A stretch of 64,000 nucleotides of DNA, from positions 38,518 to 102,517 of the IMG/VR virus record IMGVR_UViG_3300021378_000009. One strand, given 5' to 3'. Origin of the DNA: a virus. Position 1 is the first letter of the stretch. Every line of letters begins with the position of its first letter. Shown one piece after another: positions 27,141 to 38,060 of this stretch. The position numbers and the translations under genes are program-made. Under the pieces are notes generated by a model. It was not told the origin of the DNA. It searched no databases and worked only from the letters and a program-made list of their open reading frames with translations.

Positions 27141-29954
27141 ATGTATATTACTAAAATAAAAAATAACACTATAATAAAAGAATTTTTAGGTACAACAAGA
27201 GCAGTTAATAACAAAGTTAACCAATTTGCACAGAACGACTATATGATATTATCTGATATTTTATTACCTAAAAACATGGATAATATAAATAAAATAAGCA
27301 AATTTTTTTTAGTCATTAATGATGTTTTCTTTGAACATGTATTTTCAACATCAGGTTTGTCTCAAAATAGATTTTCTTATTCTTATACACTACATTTCAG
27401 TATAAACGAAGCAGGATTTACATCAAGTCTACCACGTAAAAGCAAACTTAATACTAAAAAATATGACATATATGCTGTAGACGAATATGATAATATTTTA
27501 GATAGTGCTACAAATTTAAGTTTAACAGATACATTTTTTAAAAAACTAACTGATGCTGAGAATCAAAAAGTTAATTTATCAATATTAAATGAGTATATTG
27601 ATAACTTTTACATAGACTTTGATTATGAAGAAAAATCATTTCATATAGACACTAATGATGAAAACATAGATGTAGCTATAGAAAAATTTAAAGATATATG
27701 TATTAACTTTAACGATAAAAGATATGATTTTAGTAATGATAGAAAAAATATTATTGAAAGAGACTTTTCTAATACAAACAACTTTTACTATAAACTATCT
27801 GAGTTTATTTTAAGCGGTAACAAGAGTATATCAAATATTACAAACTATTTAAATAACGATAGTAATATACGAGATATTTCAATATCTTACTTCATGACTA
27901 GAAAATCAACTAGTGTAGATGAAGAAAAAACTTTTAAAAAGAACTATATAATATCAAGTGATATATCCATAGAAATAATTAAAGAATTTTTAATATATAA
28001 AAAAAATGTGTTAGAATCAAACCTAAGATTTAGACATATAATACAAAGATCAAATGAAAAGAACTTAATATTTGATTTTTCTGATATTGATGTTAGAGAC
28101 ATTGGCTTGTTAACTATAGATAACATACAAGACTTTAGTGGAGAACCCATATATAATATCTATAGTAATGATCAATTTAATGAAAGTAGTAGAATATTTT
28201 TTGATAAAAAACCTCTAAATACTCTTTTGAAAGACAATATATTTATTTATTTTGCTGAAAGACAAATAACTAGTATATTATTTAAGATACAAGACTCCGA
28301 AGAAAACTTTATAATACATTCAGTTGAAGAGTCAACAAACTATGAATTGCCTAGTGATAATGACTTTCTAAATGTATATAAAGAAATATATAATTTAAAT
28401 ATAGCTTTAAATGATACAAATTATATTGATCGAGGTATATCTAATTTCTTTACGATAGACAATCCTATATTTGAAAACAAAAACAGTTTACAAAACGTTG
28501 CTAGAGAATTAAGATATTTTTTAAGAAGTGAAGAAAATCAAGAACTGTCAGAACCTTCTGTAGAAAATTTACTAAAAAATTCAATATATTATGTAAAATT
28601 TGATCTAAAAAATGATGCCACAATTGTTGACAGTATAGAAAAATTTTATTCATATGATCAGCTGTTGAATTCACAAGACTCTTTGCTTAGTCAAATAAGA
28701 AACTTAAGATATCAAAGACTTTTTGAAATATATCCCGAGCTTTCTATTATTTTTGACAATAATGTATCTAGCTTTACAAAGTATAGAATCTTAGAAAGTA
28801 ACAACAGTAATATAAGCAGAATGAAGATCTACTTAGAACTAGAATTTAATATTTTATCAGATTTTAAATCTACAAACGATTATAGATTTAAAGGATTTGA
28901 TCAAGAAGGTTTTACTCTTAATAATGTTTATTCAATTCCGATAACTTCAAATGATTCGACAAATGAAATAGTATATAATTCTAATACAACTCTTTCAAAT
29001 TTTATTTTTTCAATAAGAGATAATGAAATAGACTTTCAGACTCATAATTCAATAAAAGGAAAGTATCTTTCAGAAAATCTTAATGTTACAGAAAAAATAA
29101 GTCTTATAAAAGATTTAACTAAAAAAATAAAAAATAGAAGTTTTTTTGAACGAAAAAGATTTATACAAGAATTTTTATTAAATAGAAATATTTTGAAAAA
29201 CTTTGTAAGTCAAGAAATGTCAGACTTTCTTAGAAGACGTTATATACAAGTTTATGCTTCAAATTACAATATAAGGCAAATAAGTGAAAATAGATCGGTT
29301 ATGACTACAAGTGATTTTATAACTAATATAGAGAATCAAGCTGATAGTTATAATAATTTGGTTAGAGACTTAGACAGCAATACATTTGACAATGGTTACA
29401 AAGCTTTGTTAATTCAATCAATAAATATTGATAGAAATGAACTTTCAAGATATAAGTGGAAGATGAAATATTCACCAAATATAGCAATTTCTTCTAGTGA
29501 ATTTGATTTTTTAGATGATAGAAAAAGCTTTACTTTAGAAAATCAAATTCTTTGGTTTAGTGATAAATTTTTAAATGAAAGAAGTAATCGATTTGAGTAT
29601 TTTAACAATCTTAGCCCTCTAACAGGTAGTTTAAGTGAAATAGATACAAGTTTAAATAACATTAATGAAGATGACGATATCGTTTCTTTTGTAGCTTCTT
29701 TGAAAATAGAAGGTATGATAAACAAAGATCATATTAACTACTTACTAAATAGTATATATAGCGTAAAGAGAAGAAGCTCAGAAGGTGGAATCCATATAAA
29801 AGGTATAGCAGTTAAAGTTTATTTTTATGATTCAAATAACAGTCTTTTCACAGAAAGTTTTTACAATATTCCTTTTTTAGATAGTAATAATAGAGTATTA
29901 GAAAGAATAGATGATAGAACTTTAAATAGTATGCATACGATTGATATTAATTAA
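27141..29954 (+). CDS. Very large tail/baseplate structural protein, unknown
   Basis: 937 residues. I recognise no domain. The N-terminal third reads as beta strands (FFLVINDVFFEHVFS, YTLHFSINEAGF); the remainder mixes beta and helical stretches. The composition is dominated by Asn, Ser, Ile, Asp and Lys. There is no coiled-coil repeat of tape-measure type and no signal peptide. It shares the style of the 1879-residue protein that follows 35 bases downstream. A virion role is inferred only from its place in the uninterrupted baseplate block. Confidence 0.5.
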   Translation: MYITKIKNNTIIKEFLGTTRAVNNKVNQFAQNDYMILSDILLPKNMDNINKISKFFLVINDVFFEHVFSTSGLSQNRFSYSYTLHFSINEAGFTSSLPRKSKLNTKKYDIYAVDEYDNILDSATNLSLTDTFFKKLTDAENQKVNLSILNEYIDNFYIDFDYEEKSFHIDTNDENIDVAIEKFKDICINFNDKRYDFSNDRKNIIERDFSNTNNFYYKLSEFILSGNKSISNITNYLNNDSNIRDISISYFMTRKSTSVDEEKTFKKNYIISSDISIEIIKEFLIYKKNVLESNLRFRHIIQRSNEKNLIFDFSDIDVRDIGLLTIDNIQDFSGEPIYNIYSNDQFNESSRIFFDKKPLNTLLKDNIFIYFAERQITSILFKIQDSEENFIIHSVEESTNYELPSDNDFLNVYKEIYNLNIALNDTNYIDRGISNFFTIDNPIFENKNSLQNVARELRYFLRSEENQELSEPSVENLLKNSIYYVKFDLKNDATIVDSIEKFYSYDQLLNSQDSLLSQIRNLRYQRLFEIYPELSIIFDNNVSSFTKYRILESNNSNISRMKIYLELEFNILSDFKSTNDYRFKGFDQEGFTLNNVYSIPITSNDSTNEIVYNSNTTLSNFIFSIRDNEIDFQTHNSIKGKYLSENLNVTEKISLIKDLTKKIKNRSFFERKRFIQEFLLNRNILKNFVSQEMSDFLRRRYIQVYASNYNIRQISENRSVMTTSDFITNIENQADSYNNLVRDLDSNTFDNGYKALLIQSINIDRNELSRYKWKMKYSPNIAISSSEFDFLDDRKSFTLENQILWFSDKFLNERSNRFEYFNNLSPLTGSLSEIDTSLNNINEDDDIVSFVASLKIEGMINKDHINYLLNSIYSVKRRSSEGGIHIKGIAVKVYFYDSNNSLFTESFYNIPFLDSNNRVLERIDDRTLNSMHTIDIN

Positions 29955-29989
29955 ATAGCATATATATTATTGAAAAATTAAGGAAAAAT

Positions 29990-32900
29990 ATGTTAACAGC
30001 AAATAAAAATTTACTTAACGTTCAAAAAAGAACAGTTAATACAGGATTAACAACATATAGTACGTCATCATCAAATAATGCAGTAGATGTATCAGGATTA
30101 TTAGATGTAAGCATTGATCTACAAGTTCCTCAAGGATCAAACATGCAATCTGGTGAATTAATATCAGAGTTTAGTGGTTTTGGTTTTAGTCCTGCTGTTG
30201 ACATAGAATATTCTACGCCTGGCAATCAAGATAACAGTAAACCTGGAGATGTTGCAACAAATATTGAAGCGCTTGTAGAAGAAATACCAGCATCACAAGA
30301 ACAATTTTATGTAGACTTAAATATTTTTGGTTTACCAGAGTTAAAACCTAGAAGCATTGAAATTGATATTTATATAAATCATAAAAATAAAAGAGTTAAG
30401 AACATATCAATATTTGAAGATTATATTAATGATTTTTATTCGCTTAGAAATCCTTTAAAAAAAGACAATATTGATATGCTACATTCTATATCTTCAAACA
30501 TACCACTAACTTATCCACTTTTTACAGATATTAAAGATTTTAAGCGTGATGTTATTGAAAATTATTATGATAATATCAATAGTGATATATTAAGATATGT
30601 AGAAAAAATACCCAATTTTATTAACTTTTTTGATAGTAAAACAAAAAATAACTTTAAAATTATAAATAATTCTGTAAATAGTATTGAAACAGAACTTGAA
30701 AATATTAAAGATTTCGTATCTGACAAAGATTTTATGCTCTTTATAAAAGATTATTCAAAAAACAACAATAGGTTTAACAAGATTGGAAAAATATTAACTA
30801 GAGCACACCCTATAAGCATCAGTAATGAAGATGATTTTAATATTATACCTAATAGAGAGATAACAAAAGAAGCTGGTATAGATCATAAAATTTCAGATTA
30901 TCTTGATGATGAATCATCTTTTGAATTTTTACAAAGGTATTTTGGATCTTATTTAGACGAAGAACCTTCTAATTTAAATGTTGGAGAATTTATGTGTACT
31001 GATACGTTTATTGTTCAACAAATTACAAACCTTTCTTTTTCTATGTATTCTTTATACCCTACAGTAATAAAAGAAACAGGAGTCATTACATATCAAGACT
31101 TAAATGATAGAAAAAAAGCTTTTAATACTAGTTTCTATCAAAGTTACGTGCAAGAAAAAGAAAACATGTTTAGTAATATTAGCATTGGAAATAAAACTAC
31201 TAATAATCAAAATCTTGTCACTTTAAATCCAAGAATACATATGTTACGTGACCCTATTCCTAGTTTTGAAAATGATTTTTCTGAATTTTTTAGGGAAAAC
31301 TCATCATACAGTGGTAAAAGAAAAATATTATATAATAAATTTATAGAATCAATTTTTAACTTTGATCCCGGTCTAGACGACGGGATATTTAAACAAGAAA
31401 TTACAAGATTTATAAACAAAGTTCTTGTCCAAGATATAGCATTTTCAAATGATTTTATTGAAAAATTACAAAGTGTCATAATTGGAAGCAATCTACTTTC
31501 AATATATAAATCTTATTATAGAAATATTTACTCTAATAGCAATAACAATAGTATCAATGGGTTTGGAAGAGTAACATATACGGAAAATTTAAGTTTTGAT
31601 AAACTAACATTTAAAGATATCTTTTATCCATTAATACCTTCTTCATCTAGTGACAAAACGATTGATGTTTTTTTAAAAAGCGAATCATTTACATTATTTG
31701 ATCAAATTAAAAATGAAACATTTGATATTTTAAGATTTTTTGAAAGTGAAAACATTCAAAATAGAGATATTATCTATTATGAAAGAATGAACAAATTACC
31801 ACAGACTTTTAACTATGATTTATTTTTCAACAATCAAAATAATGATACAGAAAACAATAGAAAATCATCAATTATTGTTGATAAAATGTATTTTGAAATA
31901 TATAATCACTTAGATCTTGATTCAAGATTTAAGATTGAATATAAAACAACACTTACTAACGAATCTAACAATAGAAGCGAGTTTACAAACAATAGAAATA
32001 GAGAATTTCTTTCAGGAGATAGTAGTGAAATAAGTAATGTATTAATTTTAGAGTATGTAAAACTATTTGAGGATGAACGTAATCTAATCTTAAGTGAAAA
32101 TGAAGAATTAGTAATTACTAGTATATGTTTACCTAATACAGTAGAAGACATGTCAATATTACATAATAACTTAAAAGATGTAATAGATGATAAAACTTCT
32201 GTTATAGAATTTTTTAGTAATAGTTTAATAGTCACTAATTCTCAAAGAAGAAACTCAATATTAAATAGAGATGGTAGCATTACTACTAAATTAAAAAATG
32301 TTGCTAGAGTTTTAAAGTTAATGATTGAGCATGTAGTTAATTTATTAGCTTTCGGTTTGATAAAAGATTCTTCATCAAATTCAAGCTTTTTTGAGAATTT
32401 ATTTTTATACATAGAAAAGATTTCAAAAGATAACTTAACTGATAATAGTATTGTAGTAAATGAAATTAGAAACATATCAAACTTTTTAAATGATAGAAAT
32501 AGAGGCTCATTTATAAACAATACAACAGACAGTATTTTAGAATTAATATATGATACTGAAGAAGGTATTGAAATTATTGAAAATGATATAGAAAATGATA
32601 TATTAAATGTAACTGAGAAATATGATTCTTCTTTATATAACGAAATATTAAAAACAGATAACGTAAAAACTGCTTTAAGTAATATAAGTAATAGTAATAT
32701 TGAAGAAAATATAATACAAACAGGATATTTGTATTATAAGAATAATCTTGATGATGAATTAAAATTATCTGAAGAGGGTAATGATATTAATATTAATCAT
32801 CATAAAACAGATAATTATAAATTTTTTATAACTAACAAACTTTCTTTTGAAGTTGATGAATTAGTAAAAAAGTCTAAATTAAACTTTTTAGAAAAAAACA

Positions 32901-35629
32901 ATATAGACTACAGTATATTTAGAAATCATGCTAGTGATCTTTCAAATTCGTATTCAAGTAAAACAATATCTTTCCCGACTTTTGTGTCTAAAGAAAATAT
33001 TACTTTTAGTCCTGTTAATGAAGATAGTGATATTTTTAAATTGTTGGTTGCTAAAAATAACGACAAGTTTTATTCGAATTTTAACTTTTCACAAAGTTTA
33101 GATTATGCTGACTTAAAAATAGAAAACACTATAAATAAATTTGTTGACAATATTGAAGAAAATGATTTTACTTCTTCTTTTAAAGAAAATTACAATGAAT
33201 TATTAATCAATTATTTTTATAAGTCTTCAGTATTTAATAATTCTTCTCTTCTTTTAAAAACAGTTTATGAAGATATAAAAAACAATATAAATAAAGGTTC
33301 TAGAAATATTAAAGATTTAGCATTACAATATTTATATCTTTGCAACTTTGAAGAAGATGTTGAGGGTATTAATGTTAATGGCAAAAACAGTATTATTACA
33401 AGATTTGTAAGAAGAGCGATATCAAATAGAAAAGAATCAAGTGATATATTAAAGTTTTCAAATCTTGGATACGAGTTTGATATGTCAAGTGTAGACTCTG
33501 AAAAATTTGCTACTCTTAACGAAGATGAAAAGATAGAATACTATAAAGATTTGTTTAGTTCTAATGAAGATTACAAACTGTTAAGGAATACAATCTTTTC
33601 TAAAAACAAAAACTTTAAAAAATTCTCTGAGTTTTTTTATATACCAAGCAATAGCATAAGTATTGCAAGGTTTGAGGAAACTAGTACTCCAGGAGATCCC
33701 AATAAATATGACAAGGTAGATTTAAATGGTCCGATTAAAAAATTTGGCAGTCAAGAAACAGAAACCGGTGATAGAAGAGGTGTAAGAAATGACTTTATTG
33801 CAAAGTTTAATGTTCATACTTCAACTTTTCCTTTTTGTACTTACGTTAAGAAAAACGTACCAATGTCAATAGGGTTTTTAATACATTCTGGTGGGAGCGT
33901 TAAAAAGCTAGTAAATAATGATATTGAGTTTAATAACAATATTAATTCTAAAAAAGCAGAATCTGAAATGTTATATGTTATAAAAAACATAGAACAAGAA
34001 AACTATATAATTGATAGATTTAGAATTTCTGATAATTTTGATAATTTATGTATTAATGAAAACAGCATTTTTAGTAAAATTGTAAGTAGGATTAATACAA
34101 TATTAAGTCTTAATACAAATATCAACGAATCAACATTTCAAGACTTAGAAGATATTGACTCGTTTATAACATCAAATAAATTTGTTTTAGATATGTCAAG
34201 TAAGATTATTAAAATATACGCTATCATTTTTAATAAAATTTTTAGAGAAACACAAGAAAACGCTTTTATTGAAAACATAGAAAAATATAGGAATAGCAAT
34301 ACAGGATTAGATATCGAAACTTATGAAGTGGGTAAAGTTTTTAAAATAGAGACTTCTGGAACTACTATTTTAGATGATGTTATAAGTGTTGAAAATTATT
34401 CTGATCTTAAAACAAAAATAAAAAGTAATATTATAAACGAATTATATAGCGGTATACACGGTGCTATACAGTACAATTATGATGTATTAAAAATATCAGA
34501 CTTTATGCAAAGCTTGAGCTTTGACATCTTAAACAGGTATATTGAAGATTCTTTAGAGTTCAATAGCAAAGAAAACATAGACATTTTAGTTAATAGAAAA
34601 TTAGAAGACTCTTTAAATGAGATAAACTTAGATAGAAATAAAGCAAAAGACATGATGAACACTTATTATATGAATTGTTTATCTAAAGAATTAAGTAAAA
34701 AATATTACATTAAAAAAGATTTCTTTACTAACTTTATAGAGAATCAAGACAGCATAAATATTCAAGATACAAAAGAGTATTATCTTAATGGAGATAAAAA
34801 CTTACTAGATAGTATAAAAAAATATAATATAAACTTGAATGAATTTAATGCTGGCACAGATGAATTAAATAAAAAAATTCTTACTTTTGGTATAAAGTTT
34901 GACTTAATGAATCATATTCATTATAGTGATATAATCAATATAAAAATACAGCAAAAAAACAAATACAACAGTATAGAAGAGTATAATTACTGTTTTAGCC
35001 CTTTGATAACATCTTTGATATCAGCCTTTAATGATAGCAGAATTGATGCAAATAATAGTAAAAACATTAATATTGGATTTCATACAGGATTTTATGATAT
35101 TTTTAAAAATATAAACGAAAGATACATGATTGTTGGAAAAGATTACTTAAGAGCTCACTTGCTTAAAAATATATATAATGTTAGTGATGATGTTATAGAA
35201 AAAATAATTACAAGTCATTTTAGATCAAATAAATATGATGCAATATTAAATTGCTTATATAATTTTAACATTAAACAATCAGACTTCTATAAAGACAAAT
35301 CAAACAATAATAAGACAATTGATAAAGACTTTTATGACAAAGTAAATTCTTTAAATGACTTTAAATTTTCAAGTATTACTAAAACTTCAAAAGAAAAGTT
35401 TAACAATAACATAAATATAAATGATAATATTGTTATTTTTAACAATGATATAAATCCCTTGAATAATGAAACATATATTTACAAGTCTTTATCGTCTTTA
35501 AACAATATAAACTCAATAAACGACATCAAGTTGTGTTTTGAAAACAAAGAATTCTATGATTTTTATCATATACCAATAAATAACTTAAATGACATAGTAA
35601 ATATAAATGTAGAGTTTTCAATTCAATAA
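29990..35629 (+). CDS. Giant (1879-residue) tail/baseplate structural protein, unknown
   Basis: The longest complete gene of the window, preceded by AAGGA. The N-terminal 100 residues are of normal composition and repetitive (DVSGLLDVSIDLQVPQG), reading as a beta assembly domain. The rest is Asn/Ile/Lys/Ser-rich and largely helical. Around residue 1230 a less degenerate beta stretch appears (FIAKFNVHTSTFPFCTYV, then SIGFLIHSGGSVKKL). No enzymatic motif is seen. It is not a classical tape measure: it lacks long hydrophobic helices and heptads. A long fibre, spoke or baseplate scaffold are open options. The identity as a virion protein is inferred from context. Confidence 0.5.
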   Translation: MLTANKNLLNVQKRTVNTGLTTYSTSSSNNAVDVSGLLDVSIDLQVPQGSNMQSGELISEFSGFGFSPAVDIEYSTPGNQDNSKPGDVATNIEALVEEIPASQEQFYVDLNIFGLPELKPRSIEIDIYINHKNKRVKNISIFEDYINDFYSLRNPLKKDNIDMLHSISSNIPLTYPLFTDIKDFKRDVIENYYDNINSDILRYVEKIPNFINFFDSKTKNNFKIINNSVNSIETELENIKDFVSDKDFMLFIKDYSKNNNRFNKIGKILTRAHPISISNEDDFNIIPNREITKEAGIDHKISDYLDDESSFEFLQRYFGSYLDEEPSNLNVGEFMCTDTFIVQQITNLSFSMYSLYPTVIKETGVITYQDLNDRKKAFNTSFYQSYVQEKENMFSNISIGNKTTNNQNLVTLNPRIHMLRDPIPSFENDFSEFFRENSSYSGKRKILYNKFIESIFNFDPGLDDGIFKQEITRFINKVLVQDIAFSNDFIEKLQSVIIGSNLLSIYKSYYRNIYSNSNNNSINGFGRVTYTENLSFDKLTFKDIFYPLIPSSSSDKTIDVFLKSESFTLFDQIKNETFDILRFFESENIQNRDIIYYERMNKLPQTFNYDLFFNNQNNDTENNRKSSIIVDKMYFEIYNHLDLDSRFKIEYKTTLTNESNNRSEFTNNRNREFLSGDSSEISNVLILEYVKLFEDERNLILSENEELVITSICLPNTVEDMSILHNNLKDVIDDKTSVIEFFSNSLIVTNSQRRNSILNRDGSITTKLKNVARVLKLMIEHVVNLLAFGLIKDSSSNSSFFENLFLYIEKISKDNLTDNSIVVNEIRNISNFLNDRNRGSFINNTTDSILELIYDTEEGIEIIENDIENDILNVTEKYDSSLYNEILKTDNVKTALSNISNSNIEENIIQTGYLYYKNNLDDELKLSEEGNDININHHKTDNYKFFITNKLSFEVDELVKKSKLNFLEKNNIDYSIFRNHASDLSNSYSSKTISFPTFVSKENITFSPVNEDSDIFKLLVAKNNDKFYSNFNFSQSLDYADLKIENTINKFVDNIEENDFTSSFKENYNELLINYFYKSSVFNNSSLLLKTVYEDIKNNINKGSRNIKDLALQYLYLCNFEEDVEGINVNGKNSIITRFVRRAISNRKESSDILKFSNLGYEFDMSSVDSEKFATLNEDEKIEYYKDLFSSNEDYKLLRNTIFSKNKNFKKFSEFFYIPSNSISIARFEETSTPGDPNKYDKVDLNGPIKKFGSQETETGDRRGVRNDFIAKFNVHTSTFPFCTYVKKNVPMSIGFLIHSGGSVKKLVNNDIEFNNNINSKKAESEMLYVIKNIEQENYIIDRFRISDNFDNLCINENSIFSKIVSRINTILSLNTNINESTFQDLEDIDSFITSNKFVLDMSSKIIKIYAIIFNKIFRETQENAFIENIEKYRNSNTGLDIETYEVGKVFKIETSGTTILDDVISVENYSDLKTKIKSNIINELYSGIHGAIQYNYDVLKISDFMQSLSFDILNRYIEDSLEFNSKENIDILVNRKLEDSLNEINLDRNKAKDMMNTYYMNCLSKELSKKYYIKKDFFTNFIENQDSINIQDTKEYYLNGDKNLLDSIKKYNINLNEFNAGTDELNKKILTFGIKFDLMNHIHYSDIINIKIQQKNKYNSIEEYNYCFSPLITSLISAFNDSRIDANNSKNINIGFHTGFYDIFKNINERYMIVGKDYLRAHLLKNIYNVSDDVIEKIITSHFRSNKYDAILNCLYNFNIKQSDFYKDKSNNNKTIDKDFYDKVNSLNDFKFSSITKTSKEKFNNNININDNIVIFNNDINPLNNETYIYKSLSSLNNINSINDIKLCFENKEFYDFYHIPINNLNDIVNINVEFSIQ

Positions 35630-35637
35630 GGTAAAAA

Positions 35638-37245
35638 ATGAGTCTTAGCGTAACAAGAAAAAATACAAATTTTATAAAAAGTAGAACTGAAATTGATTAT
35701 GATTTTGATTATTTAGTATATGATAAACAAGAAACTTTAACTATAGACAGTATGATTTCCAATATTAATATAGATAATACTACAAAGAAATATATTGATT
35801 TAAATATAAAGTACTTTAATGACAATGTTTATAATTCTAATAGCGAAAACATAAATTATGATTTTTTTACTAGTATATCTGATAAAAGTTTAAACAAAAG
35901 TGAAAAGAAATATTTCAATACTTTCGATAGAATTGATGATAGTTTTGAATACTTGTCAGAAGATATTTTTACTAAAGATTTCGATATAACAGTAAGTGAG
36001 CTAAATATAGATGAATCTGGTAGTGTAAAAGATTTTTTTACAAAAGAAAAGAAAGTTAATATAAGCTCTGAATATGCTAATGAAATTTCAAAAATAAAAA
36101 GTAAAAGTATTTTACTGAACAATAAAATTGTTGAAAATATTAATAGTTATAAAAAAATATTTCTAAATTCAACAAAAGAAAAAGTTATAAATTCTAAAGG
36201 CACAGACTTTAATATAGACAATATTGAAGATAATAACTTTAGTTTTTTATTAAACAATGAGACTTCTACGCTAGAAAGATTTAGAAGTAAATTCGTAGGT
36301 TTTTATGTTAAAAAATATATTAAAAAAGATAATGATTATATGTTAAAAGACTCTGTGTTTTTCTGTATAAAAAATGTCAATGATCAAATAGAAAAAAACA
36401 TAAAAGATGAAAACGTAAAATATGGTGAAACTTATTTGTATGTAGTGTATCCTACGTATGTATATTTTGGCAACAAAAGTGTTACTGATAGAATTGTAAA
36501 AATGTTTTTAATATGTGATGTACCATCTGTAACTGAAGATATTATTTGTAAAGAAAACATTAGACCTCCTTCACCAATAAATATAACTGGTAGTTATAAT
36601 AAAAACAATAGGGTTTTTTATTTAGAATGGGAAATACCACCTAATACTCAGCAAGACATAAAAGGTTTTCAAATATTCAAAAGAAACAATCTAGATGAGT
36701 CATATAAACTAATTGGGCAAATAGAGACACATCAAGAATATGACTTCTATAAAAGAAATGAAAATGTAAGTGAAGAAATAGTTATTAAAAACAATGTTTA
36801 TTTACCTACGAAATTTGAAGATAGTAATTTTGATACTTCTAAAATAAACATATATGCAATTTGTAGTATTGATGCGCATGGTTATGTATCAAATTATTCA
36901 TCACAAATTGCGTTTTTATACATGTTTCTTGAAAATAAAACGCAATATGACTTAATTAGTTATGAAGGTGCACCTTTATTTTATCCTAACTTGATGATAC
37001 CAAGAAAAACAATATTGTTTGACAATGATGATAAAATAACAACAATAACTCCAATCGCAAACAAAAAAAATAAATTTACATTAATGGCTACACCAGAATG
37101 TTTTACTTATAAAAGTTTAAATGAAGAGGAAGATATAGATTTATATAAAAACAGTAATGATAGTTTTTATAGATTTAATCTATTTAGAGTAAATAATAGA
37201 CACAACTTCTTTGATGATATTAAAATTAAAGAATATAATGATTAA
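35638..37245 (+). CDS. Tail protein with fibronectin type III domain
   Basis: 535 residues. From about residue 308, RPPSPINITGSYN, FYLEWEIP, DIKGFQIFKR and NIYAICSIDAHGYVSNYSSQ follow the strand order of a fibronectin III domain, with the usual Trp, Tyr and Leu core positions. The N-terminal 300 residues are of the Asn/Lys-rich unknown type seen in the preceding genes. FN3 domains are common on phage tails and are thought to help surface attachment. It follows the 1879-residue gene by eight bases and is the last gene before a 64-bp gap. Confidence 0.65.
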   Translation: MSLSVTRKNTNFIKSRTEIDYDFDYLVYDKQETLTIDSMISNINIDNTTKKYIDLNIKYFNDNVYNSNSENINYDFFTSISDKSLNKSEKKYFNTFDRIDDSFEYLSEDIFTKDFDITVSELNIDESGSVKDFFTKEKKVNISSEYANEISKIKSKSILLNNKIVENINSYKKIFLNSTKEKVINSKGTDFNIDNIEDNNFSFLLNNETSTLERFRSKFVGFYVKKYIKKDNDYMLKDSVFFCIKNVNDQIEKNIKDENVKYGETYLYVVYPTYVYFGNKSVTDRIVKMFLICDVPSVTEDIICKENIRPPSPINITGSYNKNNRVFYLEWEIPPNTQQDIKGFQIFKRNNLDESYKLIGQIETHQEYDFYKRNENVSEEIVIKNNVYLPTKFEDSNFDTSKINIYAICSIDAHGYVSNYSSQIAFLYMFLENKTQYDLISYEGAPLFYPNLMIPRKTILFDNDDKITTITPIANKKNKFTLMATPECFTYKSLNEEEDIDLYKNSNDSFYRFNLFRVNNRHNFFDDIKIKEYND

Positions 37246-37309
37246 AGTTAAGTTTTGTTAACTAAATATATTTAACTATTATAATTATAAATCGAAAGGA
37301 AAATAATTA

Positions 37310-38050
37310 ATGGGATTTTTAAATCATTCAACAAATAACATCATTGTAGACGCAGTTTTAACTGAAAAGGGTAGAGAATTATTGTCTCTAAACAATGGAT
37401 CTTTTAAAATTAGCAAGTTTTCTTGCAGTGATGATGAAGTTGACTATACTTTAATCACTAAGTATGGTAAAAACATAGGCAAAGAAAAAATACAAAAAAA
37501 CACGCCAATTTTTGAAGCTATAACTAATCATAATTTAGCAATAAAGTATCCACTTAGAAGCTTTTCTAATGTTTTTAGACAATTCGATACTTTAACAAAA
37601 GTACCTGTTCTAAATGAATTAAATAGTGTTTCTTCTTTTGAACTAATATCTAACGTTGAAAATAGAAATAAAACTCACAAAACACTTGAGATTGTTAATA
37701 ACATAACAACTACAGACTTTAGTGAAGCAATTAATCAAAATTTAGTTGACGACACTTTATTTGTTAAAGTTGATGGTAATTTACTCAAGTTAGAGAATGC
37801 TAGAGTTGATAGAAGAGAAAAAGATATAGTTGTATATGCAATACCAGTATCAGGTGCTACCAATAAAACATTTACAAATCAAATACAGGGAACTATAACA
37901 ATAACAGCTAAAAATGTAGTTAATGATACTACATATTCAAAATATTCTGATGGTTCTAGTTCAACAACTATAAGTGCACAGATACAAGTTGTAGGTAATG
38001 TTTCTGGTGCTTCATATATAATACCTGTGACCATTAAAAAAGAAGTTTAG
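37310..38050 (+). CDS. Virion structural protein of the LTExGR N-terminal family, member 2
   Basis: 246 residues, with GAAAGGA as ribosome binding site. The N-terminus IIVDAVLTEKGRELL, FKISKFSCSDDEVDYT and KYGKNIGKEKIQKNTPIFEA follows a pattern I recall from virion proteins of marine myoviruses closely. The C-terminal 80 residues form an Ig-like or BACON-like beta domain (TITITAKNVVNDTTY). It begins a small group with the two following genes, which share a C-terminal motif. The more regular composition compared with the preceding block suggests stronger conservation. Likely a baseplate or tail-fibre connector. Confidence 0.68.
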   Translation: MGFLNHSTNNIIVDAVLTEKGRELLSLNNGSFKISKFSCSDDEVDYTLITKYGKNIGKEKIQKNTPIFEAITNHNLAIKYPLRSFSNVFRQFDTLTKVPVLNELNSVSSFELISNVENRNKTHKTLEIVNNITTTDFSEAINQNLVDDTLFVKVDGNLLKLENARVDRREKDIVVYAIPVSGATNKTFTNQIQGTITITAKNVVNDTTYSKYSDGSSSTTISAQIQVVGNVSGASYIIPVTIKKEV

Positions 38051-38060
38051 GAACTAAAAC

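Noticed and set aside
29990-35629. The 1879-residue protein as tape measure
   Set aside because: It lacks the long hydrophobic helices and heptad repeats of tape measures and lies within the baseplate block.
37286-37293. TATAAATC before the gene at 37310 as a late promoter
   Set aside because: A start of transcription six bases downstream would fall in the ribosome binding site GAAAGGA, so the mRNA would lack it.
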